This document shows, in pieces, positions 1 to 12,835 of a DNA stretch of 64,000 bases. The notes beneath the pieces were generated by a model. That model had not been told where the DNA came from, did not search any database, and saw only the letters and a program-made list of their open reading frames with translations. The stretch is from contig CM063113.1 in NCBI GenBank assembly GCA_031841125.1, positions 60,071,211 through 60,135,210 on the forward strand, read 5' to 3'. A program made the translations under genes and the position numbers. The first letter of the stretch is position 1. Each line of letters starts with the position of its first letter. Origin of the DNA: Acanthococcus lagerstroemiae (lineage: Eukaryota > Arthropoda > Insecta > Hemiptera > Eriococcidae).

Positions 1-2250
1 GTGACCTGGAAAACCTCTGTTTCGACACTTAGATTTTTAGAGGTATCAATTTTGTCTTTTGAAGTCTGGAATGGGGTTTTTGATACCCAAATGAGATCGC
101 TTCGAAAATCTGGTAAATGATTCAAAATCCATAAGAACCCATATTTCGACGGGTTTTTCGACACCCTTTTTAATTATAATTTGATAGTGGAACGTCATAG
201 CTCACTTTTTGCAACAAAATTTTGTCACTTGGAAAGATAGTCAACTTCACAAGTTGAAGATCTTCTATCTCACGTCGATTCGACTTCGCATTCAAAAAAC
301 ATGAGGAATTTCTTTCCCCACTTTGAAAGATTTTCTCAAAAAACCTAATTTTGCTTTGTTACCCTTTTACCTTTTTATGGTTTCATTTTTAAAACACCGG
401 ACTCTATATTACATATCCTTTATTTATCCACCAATCAGTTTTTTTTTAGTTCTTTTAGGTTTTTTTTTTTTTTTTTTTTAAATAAATAAATTTTAAAGCC
501 TAGGTTATAAGATGCACTTTACAGCCAGAATCCGGAATCTGAACTCTCTGACTCCACTGTACTATAAACGATTAAATTAGTGAGTCCTCGATATCGTGAA
601 CAAGGTCCGGTAATACGCATTTTAAAGCCAATTCAAAATATGGACTCTTTCGTGTCCCTGGATACTGGAATTGAACCCATGCTGAATTTCTACACGAGAA
701 GAGTAAAATTTAGTTAAAACGAATTTCAACCAGGCCTTTTTTTGTCACTTCTTTTTTGGGGGAACGCTAATTCTCGAGAGCTTTATTGTACTTGGATAAT
801 CAAATTCTTTCATTTTTTTCAGTTTTTATTGCAATTTCTGATCTTGATTTCAACTCTTTTGTGAAATCAATTAACTCCGATAGTGAGACGACTTATCAAC
901 TTTTCGATGACAGAACAAGTTTGGCTCAGCTCTGATTGTGAATCCAGGAAGTAAAGAATCCTCAAATAGCAAACTTTTGATATTGCGAACGCTAAAAGTG
1001 CGACAAAACCATTTTCCAACTTCATGTTCAATTTTCTCGATAACGCTTGCGCTTTAAAGTCCCGAAGTATTCTTCAGCGTTTCATCACGCTTAAGAGGAA
1101 AAGTTAAACATCAAACTTCCTCCTCCCAACCTCCGCTTGTCACGAAGAAGCACTCAGCACTCCAATCCAAGTTCAGCATATCCCTCGCACCAATCACTAT
1201 TCATACTTTTCGTAGCGTTACTTCATGAGCCCGAAATTAGTTGAAATCGGCATCGATAACGATAATATTGCACCTCCTTGGCGCTACTAATGCGACGCCC
1301 CCCCCCACATTTTACTTTTTTTCAGATTTTCTGGAGTTTATTTCAATGTTTTAACGGAGGGAAAACAGCGCATACAATTCACACGTCGATACCTATCAGG
1401 TAATCGACACGAGCGCTCTTTTCGATCACGTTGCTGCGACCGGAGTAGAGCAGAGGCAGAGGCCGGGGCGGGGCGGAGACCGTCTCCTTAGTAATTTCCC
1501 TATTCGCTACATTAGCGCTATCGCCGTAATCAGTGTTACCAATTTATTTTTACGCACCCCTTCGAACCTCGCTTGAGTCCAATTTCGTAGTTATTTTATG
1601 CAACAGCCGTGTTCATTAATTTTCAATCGTCTTCTGGTGCTGCCACCTATTTGATTGATTATGCCAGGTTCGAAGCATTTTTTAAACCATAATTTAATAA
1701 TATTGCGAGAGTAAAAAGAAACGAGCAGAGTGGGGGAAGGGATAGGTCGTTGCCCAACGCGTATGGAAGAATTTTGTTCTTATTCTTCCGAATCTAGTTA
1801 GGCATAACTCGATATAGGAAAACGACCAATCGTAAGCCTTGACTGATTCCATTCAGGCAAATAAGTCTGTCTTTCCGTCCATCCGCAGGTTTGATGTCTG
1901 TCTGTTTTTGTTTTTTGTCTTGCTGGCCATTTATTAGTGGGTTAGCATAACTGAATGTCTGCACGTTCTTCTCGCGAGTTTTATCATTTTTCGAGGTGCC
2001 GGGACTCAGGAGCAGCCACGGAATTACCAGTAAAATGAAAATGTATATGTCCAAAAAATTCAGAATCTTCAAAATCCCAGGTCACAGATATTGTTTGATC
2101 GTCCACATCATGTACGAGACAGAGAAACAGCCAATAATTGTCCGACCTGCCACAGATAGACGTTCGGATGAACTAGAAACGAACAGCACCTTTTCATCTA
2201 AGGAACTTACAGAAACGAAGTAGCTGTCAGTGAGAAAATCTAGCCACGAA
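1..2250. other. Gene-free AT-rich DNA
   Basis: I see no supportable gene here. The stretch has a poly-T run near 463-479 and a C-run near 1300. The open frames near 1794-2223 overlap on opposite strands and carry no recognisable domain. Confidence 0.5.
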
Positions 2251-2312
2251 GCGGCCAGGGTGTGTAACTCTTTATGAAGTTTTAATCAATTTTATCATGT
2301 AAAACAGTGTCT

Positions 2313-2480
2313 CAAAAGCTCTCCAGAATGAGATTTGGGGTCAAAAGTGTAGTTCAGCGACATTCACATGAAGGTGTAGCTTTCCATGAAATCTCAGTCA
2401 CTCTCACTGAGCCCTTCAAGTGTCTATAAAGCTCTCCAAACTGAAACTTTGGCCCAAAAGTATAGTTCCGCAACATTTTC
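2313..2480. repeat. Two diverged tandem copies, about 112 bp
   Basis: The phrase AAGCTCTCC followed by a similar string (ending AGTATAGTTC or AGTGTAGTTC and GCAACATT or GCGACATT) appears at 2317 and again at 2429. This indicates an old direct duplication with a unit of about 112 bp. No coding function is apparent. Confidence 0.55.
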
Positions 2481-2499
2481 AGGGAGTCAAAACCACAGC

Positions 2500-5400
2500 A
2501 CATGCTTCTACATCCACTTTAAGATAGAATACGTAAAAGCTGATACGTATTAATATGTCGTAAAACGTGCTATGTATTGAAGAGAGAAAATTATAATTTC
2601 GGTAACTCGTAGCCCTCTCCAATTCCGGGTACAACGTCTATCCAGGCTCGTAAGTGCACTAGAAAAACCTGTGTCCGTATTCTGATACGGGAAATGTCGA
2701 ACACGGGCCGGATAAGGGCAGATTCGTGCACGAGTGTGCTGACACGAGTGCAGCTCGATAATAATAAATAGGCGATAATGAACGCCACGATCTGTTCGCA
2801 CGAGATTAAATTATGGTAAACGAATTCGTGGTATACACAGACTACATATATGAATTGAGCCTACACCAGGCCTACACATAGTCGACCCTCGACCGCGTGG
2901 AGTTAATCTGGGCGACGCTGACAAGACCAGACGAAGGAAAAGGTAGCGCGGAACCGACTCATTTTCAGCTTCCGATTGCTGGAGTTGAAGGAGTGTTTCT
3001 GCGTCCTGCACCGCGCCACCTACGCCACAGTTATCCACCCGAAGCTATAATAAATTACACGAGCCATCATTCTCACCTATTAACTCGTGAAATTGAAGCA
3101 TTACCGACGAAGCTTCTGGGGCAGAAACCTTTACAAATTCCAAATATACGTAACGTACGTCGAACATGGAATGTTAATCTCGATCGTTAACACGTCGCTC
3201 CAAACTGACCTTCCACGTGTGACCGTGTGACGCAGTCCGAATAGGCGCAATGTAAACTTCAAAAACTTGAGTTAGTCAGGAAAAGCGGATAGATCACATC
3301 GTAATCCGTCGAGTATGGGAAGCGCTGCATTATGGTTCTGTAAGGGAGAGCTGGATAGTACCAGATGCAATTCCAAAATGTGATCCCAGAGCTGGTTATG
3401 TCGGAGTCACAAGAGTCACGAATCGCCTTAATCTAAAAATGAGGGGTTTATTACTTCATGTTTTGGTATAAAAAGAATCAGTTGTCACAGTCATATTTTT
3501 GAAATTGATAATGTAAAGAAAGTACGAATATTAATTTCAAAACATTGTAGCATTGGCAGCGTTACCAACTCACAACTTCAGAGTTGCCTGGGATTGTTCT
3601 TTAAAAATAATGCCGACGATTGCCGGATACTGCAGGAAATTTTTGGAACACGAGTTCGAGTAAATCATTTATTTTTCGATTCTAGCGCTAGAACTGACAC
3701 ACCAACTAACAATTAAAAACATTACTTCATTAGGCTTTCTAAGCTGTGGTTTTTCGTTTTATCAACAAACAGAAGCGCTAATAGGGCTCAGAACTGGGGG
3801 GGGGGGCTTAAGCCCCCTTATTATGAAGCAACACCACTCCCTACATAATTTTCTTTGGTAATCTTTCAGAGTTTGGGGAGCTATTTAGAAGTTGGGGGGG
3901 GGCTAAGCCCCAAACCCCCACCTATTTGCGCCTATGTCAACAAAAACAGACTTCAGCCAACTGATGAATGAAAGAATGATAGGTTAGTGTCCAGTTCGTA
4001 GCTCTCAGCACGCAGCAAAATTGCCAACTTTCAAAAATGTAAAAAATAAGTGTAGACAGAATTGTAAGATATAGACAATGCCTAACATTGTATTAAAAAA
4101 TACCTAAGGGCGGAAAAAATGCTGGAAAAATCTAGAAAATACCTCAGTGCCAGGAAAATGCCGGAAGAATCTAGAACTGCCTAAGATCTCAGGCAATTGC
4201 CGGAGGATTGGTAACACTAAGTACCGGACACCATCTAGCTCCGAACACAGTCGGACAGGATGAGGACAGGACGGTTTTCAAGAAATTAATTTCTCTGCAG
4301 CTCCGTATTGTAGCTCTGGAATAAATTACGATGAGGTAATAAAGAAAGCAATAATCACAATGCATAGCCAATTTTAGAAACATTTTCCGTTCTATACTGT
4401 CCGACGTGGTATGTATCCGGCATCAGCCGGGCACAATCTATGGATTCTACGAGAACACTATTTTGTAGGAAAATATAATACGCACGCTTACTTTTTCGTC
4501 TAACAACACACAAACAGTCGAACACGGAACGACAAAATATTTTTGAAAATAACTTCAAGTCGATGATTGGAATTTAAAAAAGAAATTGAGATTTCATATT
4601 CTATTGACGGCATCAAAATTTGCAATAAGAGCTTTTAGTGGGCTTCCTATAAACCTGCTACGGTTTATCGATCAACATGGAACTTTCATCACATTTCTGA
4701 AAATATCAAGACGAAGAAACTTGAAAAATATCGATAAATCGATCAATTTTAACGCTATTGAAACAAGCAATCGATAACGGTTAATATCGGGCGTGGCGAT
4801 ACTCGCTTATAAAGTATGTTACAGTTATAGTTATAAGATGTTACGTAACACTGTGGAATCACAGATTCTTTTTGATTGGAACATATTCATTACCATACGT
4901 CCTTGTGTAGTTCTTTATGCTGGGTATCCCAGTGAAGTCAGCGACCCTTACTCCTCCGCTCTCGCTGCTCCCCATTTCGGCCGAAAAATCGCTGTGAACG
5001 TTAGGGGCCACCGCGCTGTGAACCGGTTCGTGACTGCGACGACAACTCGCTGGAGTACGCTTCCCAACCGGCCAGCGGTCCTGAGCGGAGGACAATAAGG
5101 GCTGCTCAAGGGGATCAGCTCTTAGAAACAGAAAACACTTCATAACGTGAAGTTACAAGATATCAAAAATCACTACCACAATAACATACGCTACCACTCA
5201 GTATACTCTGACAGTGTACTAAATCGATAGACAATAAGAAAGACACAATTCCATTTGCTAACTAGCTATGTCTTCAAAATTAACTAATTAAAAAGAAAAA
5301 ACATATACCATTAGGTATTTGCTTCACAAAGACCAGTTACAATAATAATTTGTACCTAAAGCGCTTTGGGAAAGTCGCCATAATTTCTGTGTTTCCACTT

Positions 5401-7190
5401 TTAAGTAATTCCGGCCGGTTCTTTTTTCCCCCGAAAATTTCGGTTATAATGGGTAGCCGGAGCCGGAGTCTCACTGCCCACATTCAAAATACCATCGTGA
5501 TAAGGCTTCTTGTTTTTATTCTTCATCTTGAAGCATAGCTGAACGGTTGTTTTGAGAAACCCTGCTCCATTACGCCAAACAAATATCATAATTTGAAAGA
5601 TGGCTGCTAAATGAGCTTTTCGTCGGTAAAGTTGATGGAGTGATCGAATCTCATACAAAACAGACATTCATCATTTAGCGTCGCTGAATCCTAAATGAAT
5701 ATTATTATTATATTTCCGTGTTCTGCGTATACCTTCCGCAACATTCATTCTCGGAATGCTAATTTCGCTGGTGGAATTTGAAAAAGCTCTCCATTTACCA
5801 TTCATTCTTTTTCTCCCCATTAAAAACACTACCCCTATTTCATTTTCAACTTAATTTCCCATGTTTAATGTTTTAACGTGGGCATTAATGATGATGTTTT
5901 TTCAGACGATACGAATGTTTTTAATTCGGGGACTGTGTTCGAGATGAAAAGAATAGAGAAGAAAAGGTGAAAGGGGAGGGAGAGAGAGAAAGAGAAAATA
6001 AACACCGCCAGTTAATAACAATTCTTGCGGTCCGTTTCGTTCCAAAGCCAGAAAAAAAAAAGAGGAAAAATGAAGGAAAAGCTGAATATCACCTTTTGTG
6101 TAACCATGCCTGTTAGATTGTTGCACGAATGGTAACTCGTACTCGGCCGCCATCAGGAGGTTAATATTTTCCACCTGACAATAGAGAGTAGAGCCTATGA
6201 GCTTTGGTTGCAACAATCGAAAGTTTTTCTTCTTTTTTTCCAGAAAATGCGGAATGGAGAAAAGAGGGTTGCCTGATTGATTTCTGCCAGATATTGTTCG
6301 TCATTTCGGACCATCAACATTTATATGTTCGTTATTTCCTTTAAAAATAATCTGCCGTTTGATTTAGTGAGATATCTAGAAAGTACTAACCATCCCACGA
6401 AAGCCCTAACAAATTTACAATACTGATTTTCGTTATGAGAAAACGTTTTGGTGTGAAAAGGTCTCCACTGAAGACGACAACCGAAGAGATGATAACTACC
6501 GACATGACTTGCGAGGAACTAGATGGAGTTTGAATACTTGAAGGAAAAACGTCGTTTTTTGTTAATACAAGCCGAGTCTCAACAAGACTTATAGTAAGGC
6601 CTAACGAGCCTACGGAAATTCTGACAGAGACACGAAGGATAGAGAAAGTTGAGAAAATCGTATCACGTCTGAAAAAGTCTCGACAAATCACAGCGAGAAA
6701 TTTTGAGAGATTATCAGTTAATTCAGCCAAGTGAGGAATAGATAAATATTAGCCCTGTCAGTCACAAATGTCTATCAATCAGCCCGAATTTTAATCATCA
6801 CATAATATGTAGATCATTTTTCTCTGAGTAACAAAAACCCGTGTTGTCCTCATGTGAATAAGCTGAGTTGAGGTGATAAGAGATTCAATTAATTTAAACA
6901 GACTGCAGCTTTGCCACCTGAATTTCTTGGAGTTCGCCTCCACAATTTTTCAACGTCCAAAATACGGAAAAGTTTTCGTTCTTTTCCCCAAGCGAGAATC
7001 GCGCGGAGCAATAAGGCTAATCAAGTGATCACGGGGTGCAGCGAACGCAACGCCGTCGTTTAGCTAGTCTATCCAGTAAGCTGGGTTGAATGAGAATAAA
7101 TGTCATTTCCCCCGAAAATTCAGTCATTTAAAACAATAATATAGTAAATTGTTTTGAATACACGGCTCATTTCTCAATTAATTTACATCC
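2500..7190. other. Intergenic DNA without a supportable gene
   Basis: Several short frames exist (for example 2897-3190, 4793-5098 and 6386-6730), but none has a recognisable domain, splice partner or start context. The 4.9-5.1 kb part is richer in CpG. Its plus-strand frame ends in a Trp-x-x-Leu-Pro context that weakly recalls the C-terminus of some LINE polyproteins, too weak to call. Confidence 0.45.
3781..3938. repeat. GGGGCTTAAGCCCC-type dispersed repeat
   Basis: G-runs join to CTTAAGCCCC and CTAAGCCCC, with a matching C-rich end that reads CCCCACCTATTTGCGCC. Similar G-rich/AAGCCCC blocks recur at 11603-11655 and 14750-14806. They are probably ends of a dispersed miniature transposon family; no clean terminal repeat or target duplication could be drawn. 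Confidence 0.45.
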
Positions 7191-7259
7191 TTTCAACTCT
7201 CAGAACTCTCGATTGGGATTTTTGGAGAATTTTCAATATTCATCACAATATTATCCAAT

Positions 7260-7960
7260 TGGGGGGGGGGGGGGAGATTTTCAAGACTAGCTCAGAGAGT
7301 AGTCAATTCTCAACGCTCGTGTAAGAATCACTTAGACTCTTCAAACTCCTTGAAGGATTTCTATACCTTTTTAAGACTCGCTAAAACTATTCAAAAATCG
7401 TTTGTAACTCTTTATGATTCAATGTTCATTTATGAAAATTACAATCACTATCGGCTATTTCCTCACAACTCTTAAGATCATACAACTGTTAATTCTCCCA
7501 CGCTTGATTATGACTCTTCGAAACACGGTCAAAACTTTAGAACTAACAGATATTTAGGACTTGTCGAAGATTGAAAAGATTTTTTCAGGCTCTTTTTCTA
7601 ATTTGTTCTCCATCCAAGTTCTGGAATCCGCCCTTTATCGAGCATTACTTCAAAGACGTCGGGGAGGCTGTTAGAGCTGTCTTAGCCCTCTTCCCTTCGG
7701 GCCGAAAAACCGGCCTCAATCGTTTCTGTGCAACTATATTATTTGGTAAGTAAGACTCTTCAATACTCATTCAAAACACTCCAAGACCTGCTGAAGACTT
7801 CTTAAGGCTCTTTTTTAAAACACTGTTCAAAATTCGTGTGCGACTCTTCAATACTGAGTCAAGAATCTTTGAATTTTCTCAAGACTTTTTTAAAATGTTC
7901 AAGACTCATTTAAGATTATCTGACTCTTCTAGCATTGTTTAAAATTCACTACAACTCTTG
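7260..7960. repeat. Degenerate short repeats of the ACTCTTCAA/AGACTC type
   Basis: The stretch is dominated by imperfect variants of ACTCTTCAA, AAGACTC and TCAAAACTC at irregular spacing. A G-run lies at 7261-7274. It looks like decayed satellite or simple-sequence DNA. Comparable arrays occur at 48780-49220 and 53220-53970. Confidence 0.5.
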
Positions 7961-7970
7961 AAGAGTCATC

Positions 7971-8716
7971 GTTTTTGTATTCGACGTTAATAAGAAAATT
8001 GTCTACAGTACAAATCGTTCAAATGTTTGAGTACTTCTCTCTTGTCTACTCATTCAATTATCCCTGTGTGAACGAGAAAATAATTCAAGTAAGTGTATTC
8101 AGGAAAAAGGGGTTGATAAAACTATGTTTACATACTTTGAACTGCTCTTCTCAGGGTGAGTTTAGGAATCCATCACTGCTAGGATTGATATTAGAAATCA
8201 GAATATCGTCGGTTACTTCCGTAACAGCAACGCAATTAAGATAGTAAGGTCAAGGAGACATGATCCTTCTCCTGGCCAAGAAAATTCGCGTTTCGCTCAT
8301 TTCGTGTGTGAACTATACCAATCGTTTCCATCCATCGGTGTATTCGGCAAGGTTGCCAAATCAAAATGCTCAGAAATCCTCATTTCTCAAATTTCCCAAC
8401 ATCTGAAATCCTCAACCATGTTTTCGACTGCTTTAAGCGCGGTAGCCTTACAGCTGGTTTTCTTTTTTCATCCCAACTGAGGTTCTAACGTTATTATGGG
8501 AAGAAGATCACAAAATTGGACCTCGAAAGTGAAAGGAATGAAATTGGTTGGAGAATGTAGCTTTATAGGTTCTTGAATAGCATTTCACAACTGGCAAGAA
8601 GTTAGTGCCGTTTTCCTCAACTGTAACATGACTTCTGATTTGTTAAAGTTATATTCTAAGGGCAACATCATGACTACTTTTCAACTGGATTGGAATATTG
8701 TTTTAGAGACTTCATT
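7971..8716. other. Spacer before the R1-like insertion
   Basis: No supportable gene. The sequence up to 8716 is ordinary AT-rich spacer into which the R1-like element inserted; it resumes at 9946. Confidence 0.45.
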
Positions 8717-8732
8717 AAGTATTATTAGAGTT
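8717..8732 (+). repeat. Left target-site duplication of the R1-like LINE
   Basis: The 16 bases AAGTATTATTAGAGTT occur here and again, unchanged, at 9930-9945. They flank a GC-rich insert with reverse-transcriptase C-terminal coding sequence. This is the signature of target-primed insertion. Confidence 0.85.
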
Positions 8733-9929
8733 CGCCGGGCAGCTGTCGCGTCTGATGGCGAACCTGGGCGGCCCGAAGGAGCAGAAACGGAGGCTGTATG
8801 GGAACGTCGAGCTGTCGGACCTGATGTACAGAGCACCGGTATTCGCGGACGCCGTCCAGATCCCGTACCGGAGAGTGGTGCTAGAGAAGGTGCAGCGGAG
8901 AGTCGCATTGAGGTGCGTCAGCGCGTATCGCACCGTGTCATCGGAGGCGGTAGGCGTGCTGGCGTGCCTTCTACCCATCGAGCTGAAGGTCGACGAGTTG
9001 GCGCAGTCCTACAAGGCGCAGAAGAAGGCGAAGACGCGGCAGGAGGCACGCCGGGCGAAGCGTGGCATACAGCTGTCCACGCTTCAGCGATGGAAGGAGA
9101 GGTTCGCTCAGTCTTCGAAAGGCGAGTGGACCCGGGAGATGATCGGTGAGCTCGACCTGTGGACAGGTAGGAAGCCCGGGAGCCTGAACTTCCACCTGAC
9201 CCAGGTCTTGAGCGGGCACGGTTGTTTCGGCTCGTACCTGCACCGGATGGGTTTGGCAGTAAGCGCCGAGTGCACCCATTGCGCAAGTGGAGAGGAGGAC
9301 ACACGCCGTGGCATACGCTGTTCGAGTGCGACGCCTGGGAAGAGGAGAGGCGCGGGGCGGTCACGATCGATGCGATCGTCTTGCGCCGGACACCTTGGTC
9401 CCGGAGCTGTTGAGGAGCCGAAGCGGTTGGAACCGGGTGTCGGCTTTCGTTTCGGCCATCATGCGACGGAAGATGGAGGCTGAGTGGTCGAGGCAGAGGG
9501 CGCTAGGAGGAGAAGCTGAAATTGCTGCTGCTGCTGCGGCGGCGGCGGATACCGTCCAGCGAAGTTCGCCTGTAGCACCAGGGCTGGAGCAGAGCTCGCC
9601 CGCAGTGCAAGGGCAGGAGCTACAATCGGAAGAGTCTCACGCGATGAGTGAGTGAAGAGGAAGAGGGAGCGCGTCCGGCTGCAGGGGACCTGAAATTTCC
9701 AGGCGAGTGCTCTGGGAGTGCAGACCTCGGTCAGTAGGGAACCCCGTGGTGGCCCTGGCAGGACGCACGCACCGTTCCGGCCAGGAGAAATGGGGGCTCG
9801 GGCCCGGCCTCAAAGCGTTCCCCTCGGTACTAATGCGATGTCCGAAAGGGTAGTTTCCGGTGCCGGGGGTGCGGTGTCTCAGGGGCTACTTTGGCATGCG
9901 TGCATTGCCATACGTTCCACCACACCATC
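8733..9929 (+). mobile_element. 5'-truncated R1-clade non-LTR retrotransposon
   Basis: This 1.2-kb block is much more GC-rich than its flanks and sits between perfect 16-bp direct repeats. It encodes the C-terminal end of an R1/jockey-type polyprotein and then a 3' untranslated part, with no obvious poly-A tail. The endonuclease and the reverse-transcriptase catalytic core are absent, as expected for a copy truncated at its 5' end during insertion. The conserved flanks suggest a fairly recent insertion, although the coding part already has two frameshifts. Family level (R1 group) is inferred from the style of the C-terminal region; the exact family is unknown. Confidence 0.8.
8734..9654 (+). 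pseudogene. R1-like ORF2 C-terminus, frameshifted
   Basis: Frame 1 starts with an LMANLGGP-type segment (post-catalytic region) and runs through RCVSAYRTVSSEA and PIELKVDELA to a zinc-knuckle start, ECTHCASGEED. The knuckle finishes in another frame as HTLFECDAWEEER near 9310-9350. A third frame then carries LVPELLRSRSGWNRVS and an Ala-rich tail to the stop at 9653-9655. The CxxC...HxxxxC knuckle is typical of R1/jockey-group ORF2 C-termini. At least two small indels (near 9300 and near 9390) break the frame, so the copy is dead. The reverse-transcriptase catalytic aspartates are not present. Confidence 0.75.
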
Positions 9930-9945
9930 AAGTATTATTAGAGTT
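9930..9945 (+). repeat. Right target-site duplication of the R1-like LINE
   Basis: Perfect 16-bp copy of 8717-8732. It marks the 3' boundary of the inserted LINE. Confidence 0.85.
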
Positions 9946-11570
9946 AATTATTTAGAAAAATTACATATTCGTACACAGTACTTCCAAATTTCAATATTTA
10001 AAGTTGAAAATTAAAAGTAGTTCTGAGCAATTATTAAATGTTAGGTCTCTTTTCCCGGATAGTTCAAATGAGGGTTACCACTAGGTTACAACCTTGTACC
10101 TTTCCACCGTCCATATTTTTGGTAGATAATCTTCAACATACGCAATATTAACATTAAAACATGCCATAACAACCCTAAAATATCAAACTGTCACCTTTTC
10201 TGATTTTGCTTCCCGGCACCGTACATTCCACTTGGGTCATTTTTCAATATCAAGCTGTTACAAAGCAACAAATATTCATAAGTTTTGGAATACGGAAAGG
10301 TTTTGCATTTAATCGAATTATTCTTCAAGAAATTCTCATTCTCATATTTTGCAAAGCATCTGGAAAATGCCAAGGGTACTAAGAGACCCAGGAATGGTGC
10401 TGGGCATGTAGCAGCCAGTTCCACAGTCCAGAAAGCTGACGTCATCGCTCTCAAACTGGCAACCGTTCCGCACGCGGCAGCTGTAATTTTCTCAACTACC
10501 TTCTAATAAACTCCTTCTTTCTAATAACCATTCGTAATGAGCGACCTGTATCCGTTATTAAAAAATCGCATCTAAGTACGTGCAATTATCAAGCCGCATC
10601 TTCAAATAGCATGTAATTAAACATATACAAAGGCATTGAGTGGTAATAACAACGTAATACATAGACGAACGGTGACGAAGCGAAATGGCATTCCATAATG
10701 AGGTTATAGGAGTGCGAGTGCGCTTGGAAAAAATAAATATTATGTAGCCTGAGTCGCGTATAGGTTTCGCTTATTTTCGAAAAGTTGCGCCTAATTACGA
10801 AGATATGCTGATTATAACTCAGTGTATCGGAATACAGGCAAATCGATTTAACGAAAGTGTCAGCGATAATTAGAGGACTGGGGAGGTAATAGCAGGTCAG
10901 GCGTATGGGATAGCCAGCCAACTACACTCGTGCGTGTGAAAAAACCATTAAAACTGGCCGGCTAAATAGCTCACCCCGACGACAGAATGGATTTCACCAA
11001 CTCGCCTACATTGGCAAACAAAAGAGGCAAAATTTTAACCATACGCGCGTGTTTCTGTGTGTGTGTGTGTGTGCGTGCACAGGCGCGGGAGGAGGGAGCG
11101 TCAACGAAACAACCCTTAATATTTCGTTTCGCATGTCGTAATTATTATGTCGTGTGTACGCATACAGAGTCAACAAAGTAGGCCGATTATGAAACTTGGC
11201 AAAAAAATGGCAGTACGAAGCCACGAACTTGTTGAATCGTCGGGAGGTGGAATGTTGTAAACGATGGCGAATTATCGAGAAGCGAGCGTGACATTTGGGC
11301 TCCGCTGGGCTAAAATAGAGTTCACTTCGTACACGCGCATTTTCTTGTGTGTACATTTCCGCCATCGAGGCGAGATTAATTTACTTAAGTTGAACAGGTA
11401 GGAGGGGTGTACTTGACTATAGCGAAACAGAAAGTAAACACGTAGACCGACTCGACGGAAAACCTTTCACACGGAATTCCTCTTCCCTGCTACCCGCCAA
11501 TCAGACTTATTTAGACTGTGCAGGGGAACTGAAGTAGTCGCCGATTACAAAGTAGATACACGTCAATTTA
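9946..11570. other. Intergenic DNA with a TG microsatellite
   Basis: No supportable gene. A (TG)n tract lies near 11056-11075. A 73-aa plus-strand frame at 10285-10506 has no recognisable domain or splice sites and is left uncalled. Confidence 0.4.
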
Positions 11571-11602
11571 TTTTGGTCAGTGTTGAGAAAATGCGACGAT
11601 GC

Positions 11603-12020
11603 AGGGGCGGAAATAGAGCGAAAACTTTAGGAGGGGCTGAAGCCCCAGCGCCTAAAATCTTCTATATATATGTAGATAAAAATAAATGTATGTCTGTCTG
11701 TCTGTGTATATCCTTCATATTTTCGTGGAAATTTCTGTTAATGTATGTCTGCATGTGTGTGTGTGCGCGTACCCCTTCATATTTCCATGGAAATTTCTAT
11801 TAACAACTCGGCTGCAGACTTTACTACACTGTTCATCCGATCGCCATGAAACTTTGGGAGGTTGTTCAATGCACTCCCGTGAAGGTTTCTGGGGGGGGGC
11901 GCAATAGTGGGGGTATTCTCCCCCGACACGTCATACTACTAAGTATATTTGAGCGAAGACCGTGCCTCAGCGGTTGAACTTTCCATGGAGATTTCTATCA
12001 ACAACACGGCTGCAGACCAC
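11603..12020 (+). repeat. Dispersed-repeat block with repeated CGGCTGCAGAC phrases
   Basis: A GGAGGGGCTGAAGCCCC end is followed by a TATGTCTGTCTG tract. Two copies of a segment (near 11782-11818 and 11978-12017) read TTTCCATGGAAATTTCTAT then AACAACTCGGCTGCAGAC, with small changes. The TCTGTCTG, ATCCGATCGCCATGAAAC style is common in non-autonomous Helitron-like or similar arthropod repeats. The class is not certain. Confidence 0.45.
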
Positions 12021-12433
12021 ATAAAATGGGAAAAACGATGGATAGTAAATGTAAGGAATGTGGAAACAACAATGACGAAGACGCGCTACATACAATTATT
12101 GATTGCATCAAAATGGAGGGACCTTAGAAAACAATACAGAGTTGATTCTCCGGATCGCGACCTACTAAAATTTTCTGAAACAAAACTAAACCAATTCATG
12201 TCATTTATAAAAGAAATATATAAACAAAAAACAAAAAGCAGGACATCGCACACAAATAACACAGTTAATTCATAAAACATCGTATGTGTTAATGTTAAGT
12301 TTATTATAATGTTACTTTAAGAAGATCATTTTGAGGGAGGAGGCCCTGAAGAAAAGCATGGCACTGAAGGGCCCTCCTCTTCCCCCACATGTTGGAAATA
12401 AGAAATAATATAATAAAATAAATTTAAGAAAAG
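12021..12433 (+). mobile_element. 3' end of a jockey/R1-group-like LINE
   Basis: From 12038 a frame reads a zinc knuckle, CKECGNNNDEDALHTIIDC (CxxC, then His, then Cys), and stops at 12125-12127. After a one-base shift the sequence continues as WRDLRKQY and ends at 12273-12275, giving the usual C-terminus of a LINE ORF2. The 3' untranslated part has a GC-rich hairpin (12335-12347 with about 12368-12380) and ends in an A-rich AATAAAATAAA tail. The copy is strongly 5'-truncated and frameshifted. It interrupts the surrounding repeat block. Confidence 0.6.
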
Positions 12434-12835
12434 ACCATAGTCGCGCAGGGCGCAGCAAAGATCAAGATCAATCAAATAAATTTCTATGGAAATGTCAGCC
12501 ACTAAACTGAATTGTCACCATGAAGAGCTAAATCATACAGACGCTGGCTTTGTGTAGGGGGGCATGGTACGGTTTTCGCTCAAGTACACCCATATGGAAA
12601 TATCAACCACTGAACTGAATTGTCACCATGAACAGCTAAAGAACTGTGAGCTGAACTGAGCTAGAAATGAGAAGAGAAAAGAAGAAGAACTGTAGTCGCG
12701 CAGGGCGCAGCAAAAAGATGAAGATCAATGAGCACATGGCTGGAGTTACAGATTTCGCTCCAGTATACCCATGGCTGGAAGAAAAGTAAATTTCCATGGA
12801 AATGTCAAGCACTGAATTCGTGTCAGGGGGACCTC
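12434..12835 (+). repeat. Repeat array with GTCGCGCAGGGCGCAGC and ACTGAATTGTCACC units
   Basis: AGTCGCGCAGGGCGCAGCAAA occurs twice (about 12439 and 12693). A second unit, TATGGAAATGTCAGCCACTA then AACTGAATTGTCACCATGAA, occurs near 12483 and 12593, with a shortened third near 12793. These are interleaved direct repeats within one element or tandem array. No ORF is evident. Confidence 0.55.

Noticed and set aside
6386..6730. 114-aa minus-strand frame rich in Ser, Val and Ile
   Set aside because: No recognisable motif and no start context or neighbours; probably chance.
8628..9149. 173-aa plus-strand frame over the R1-like LINE
   Set aside because: It is an out-of-frame shadow. The frame starting at 8755 carries the recognisable R1-type C-terminal motifs.
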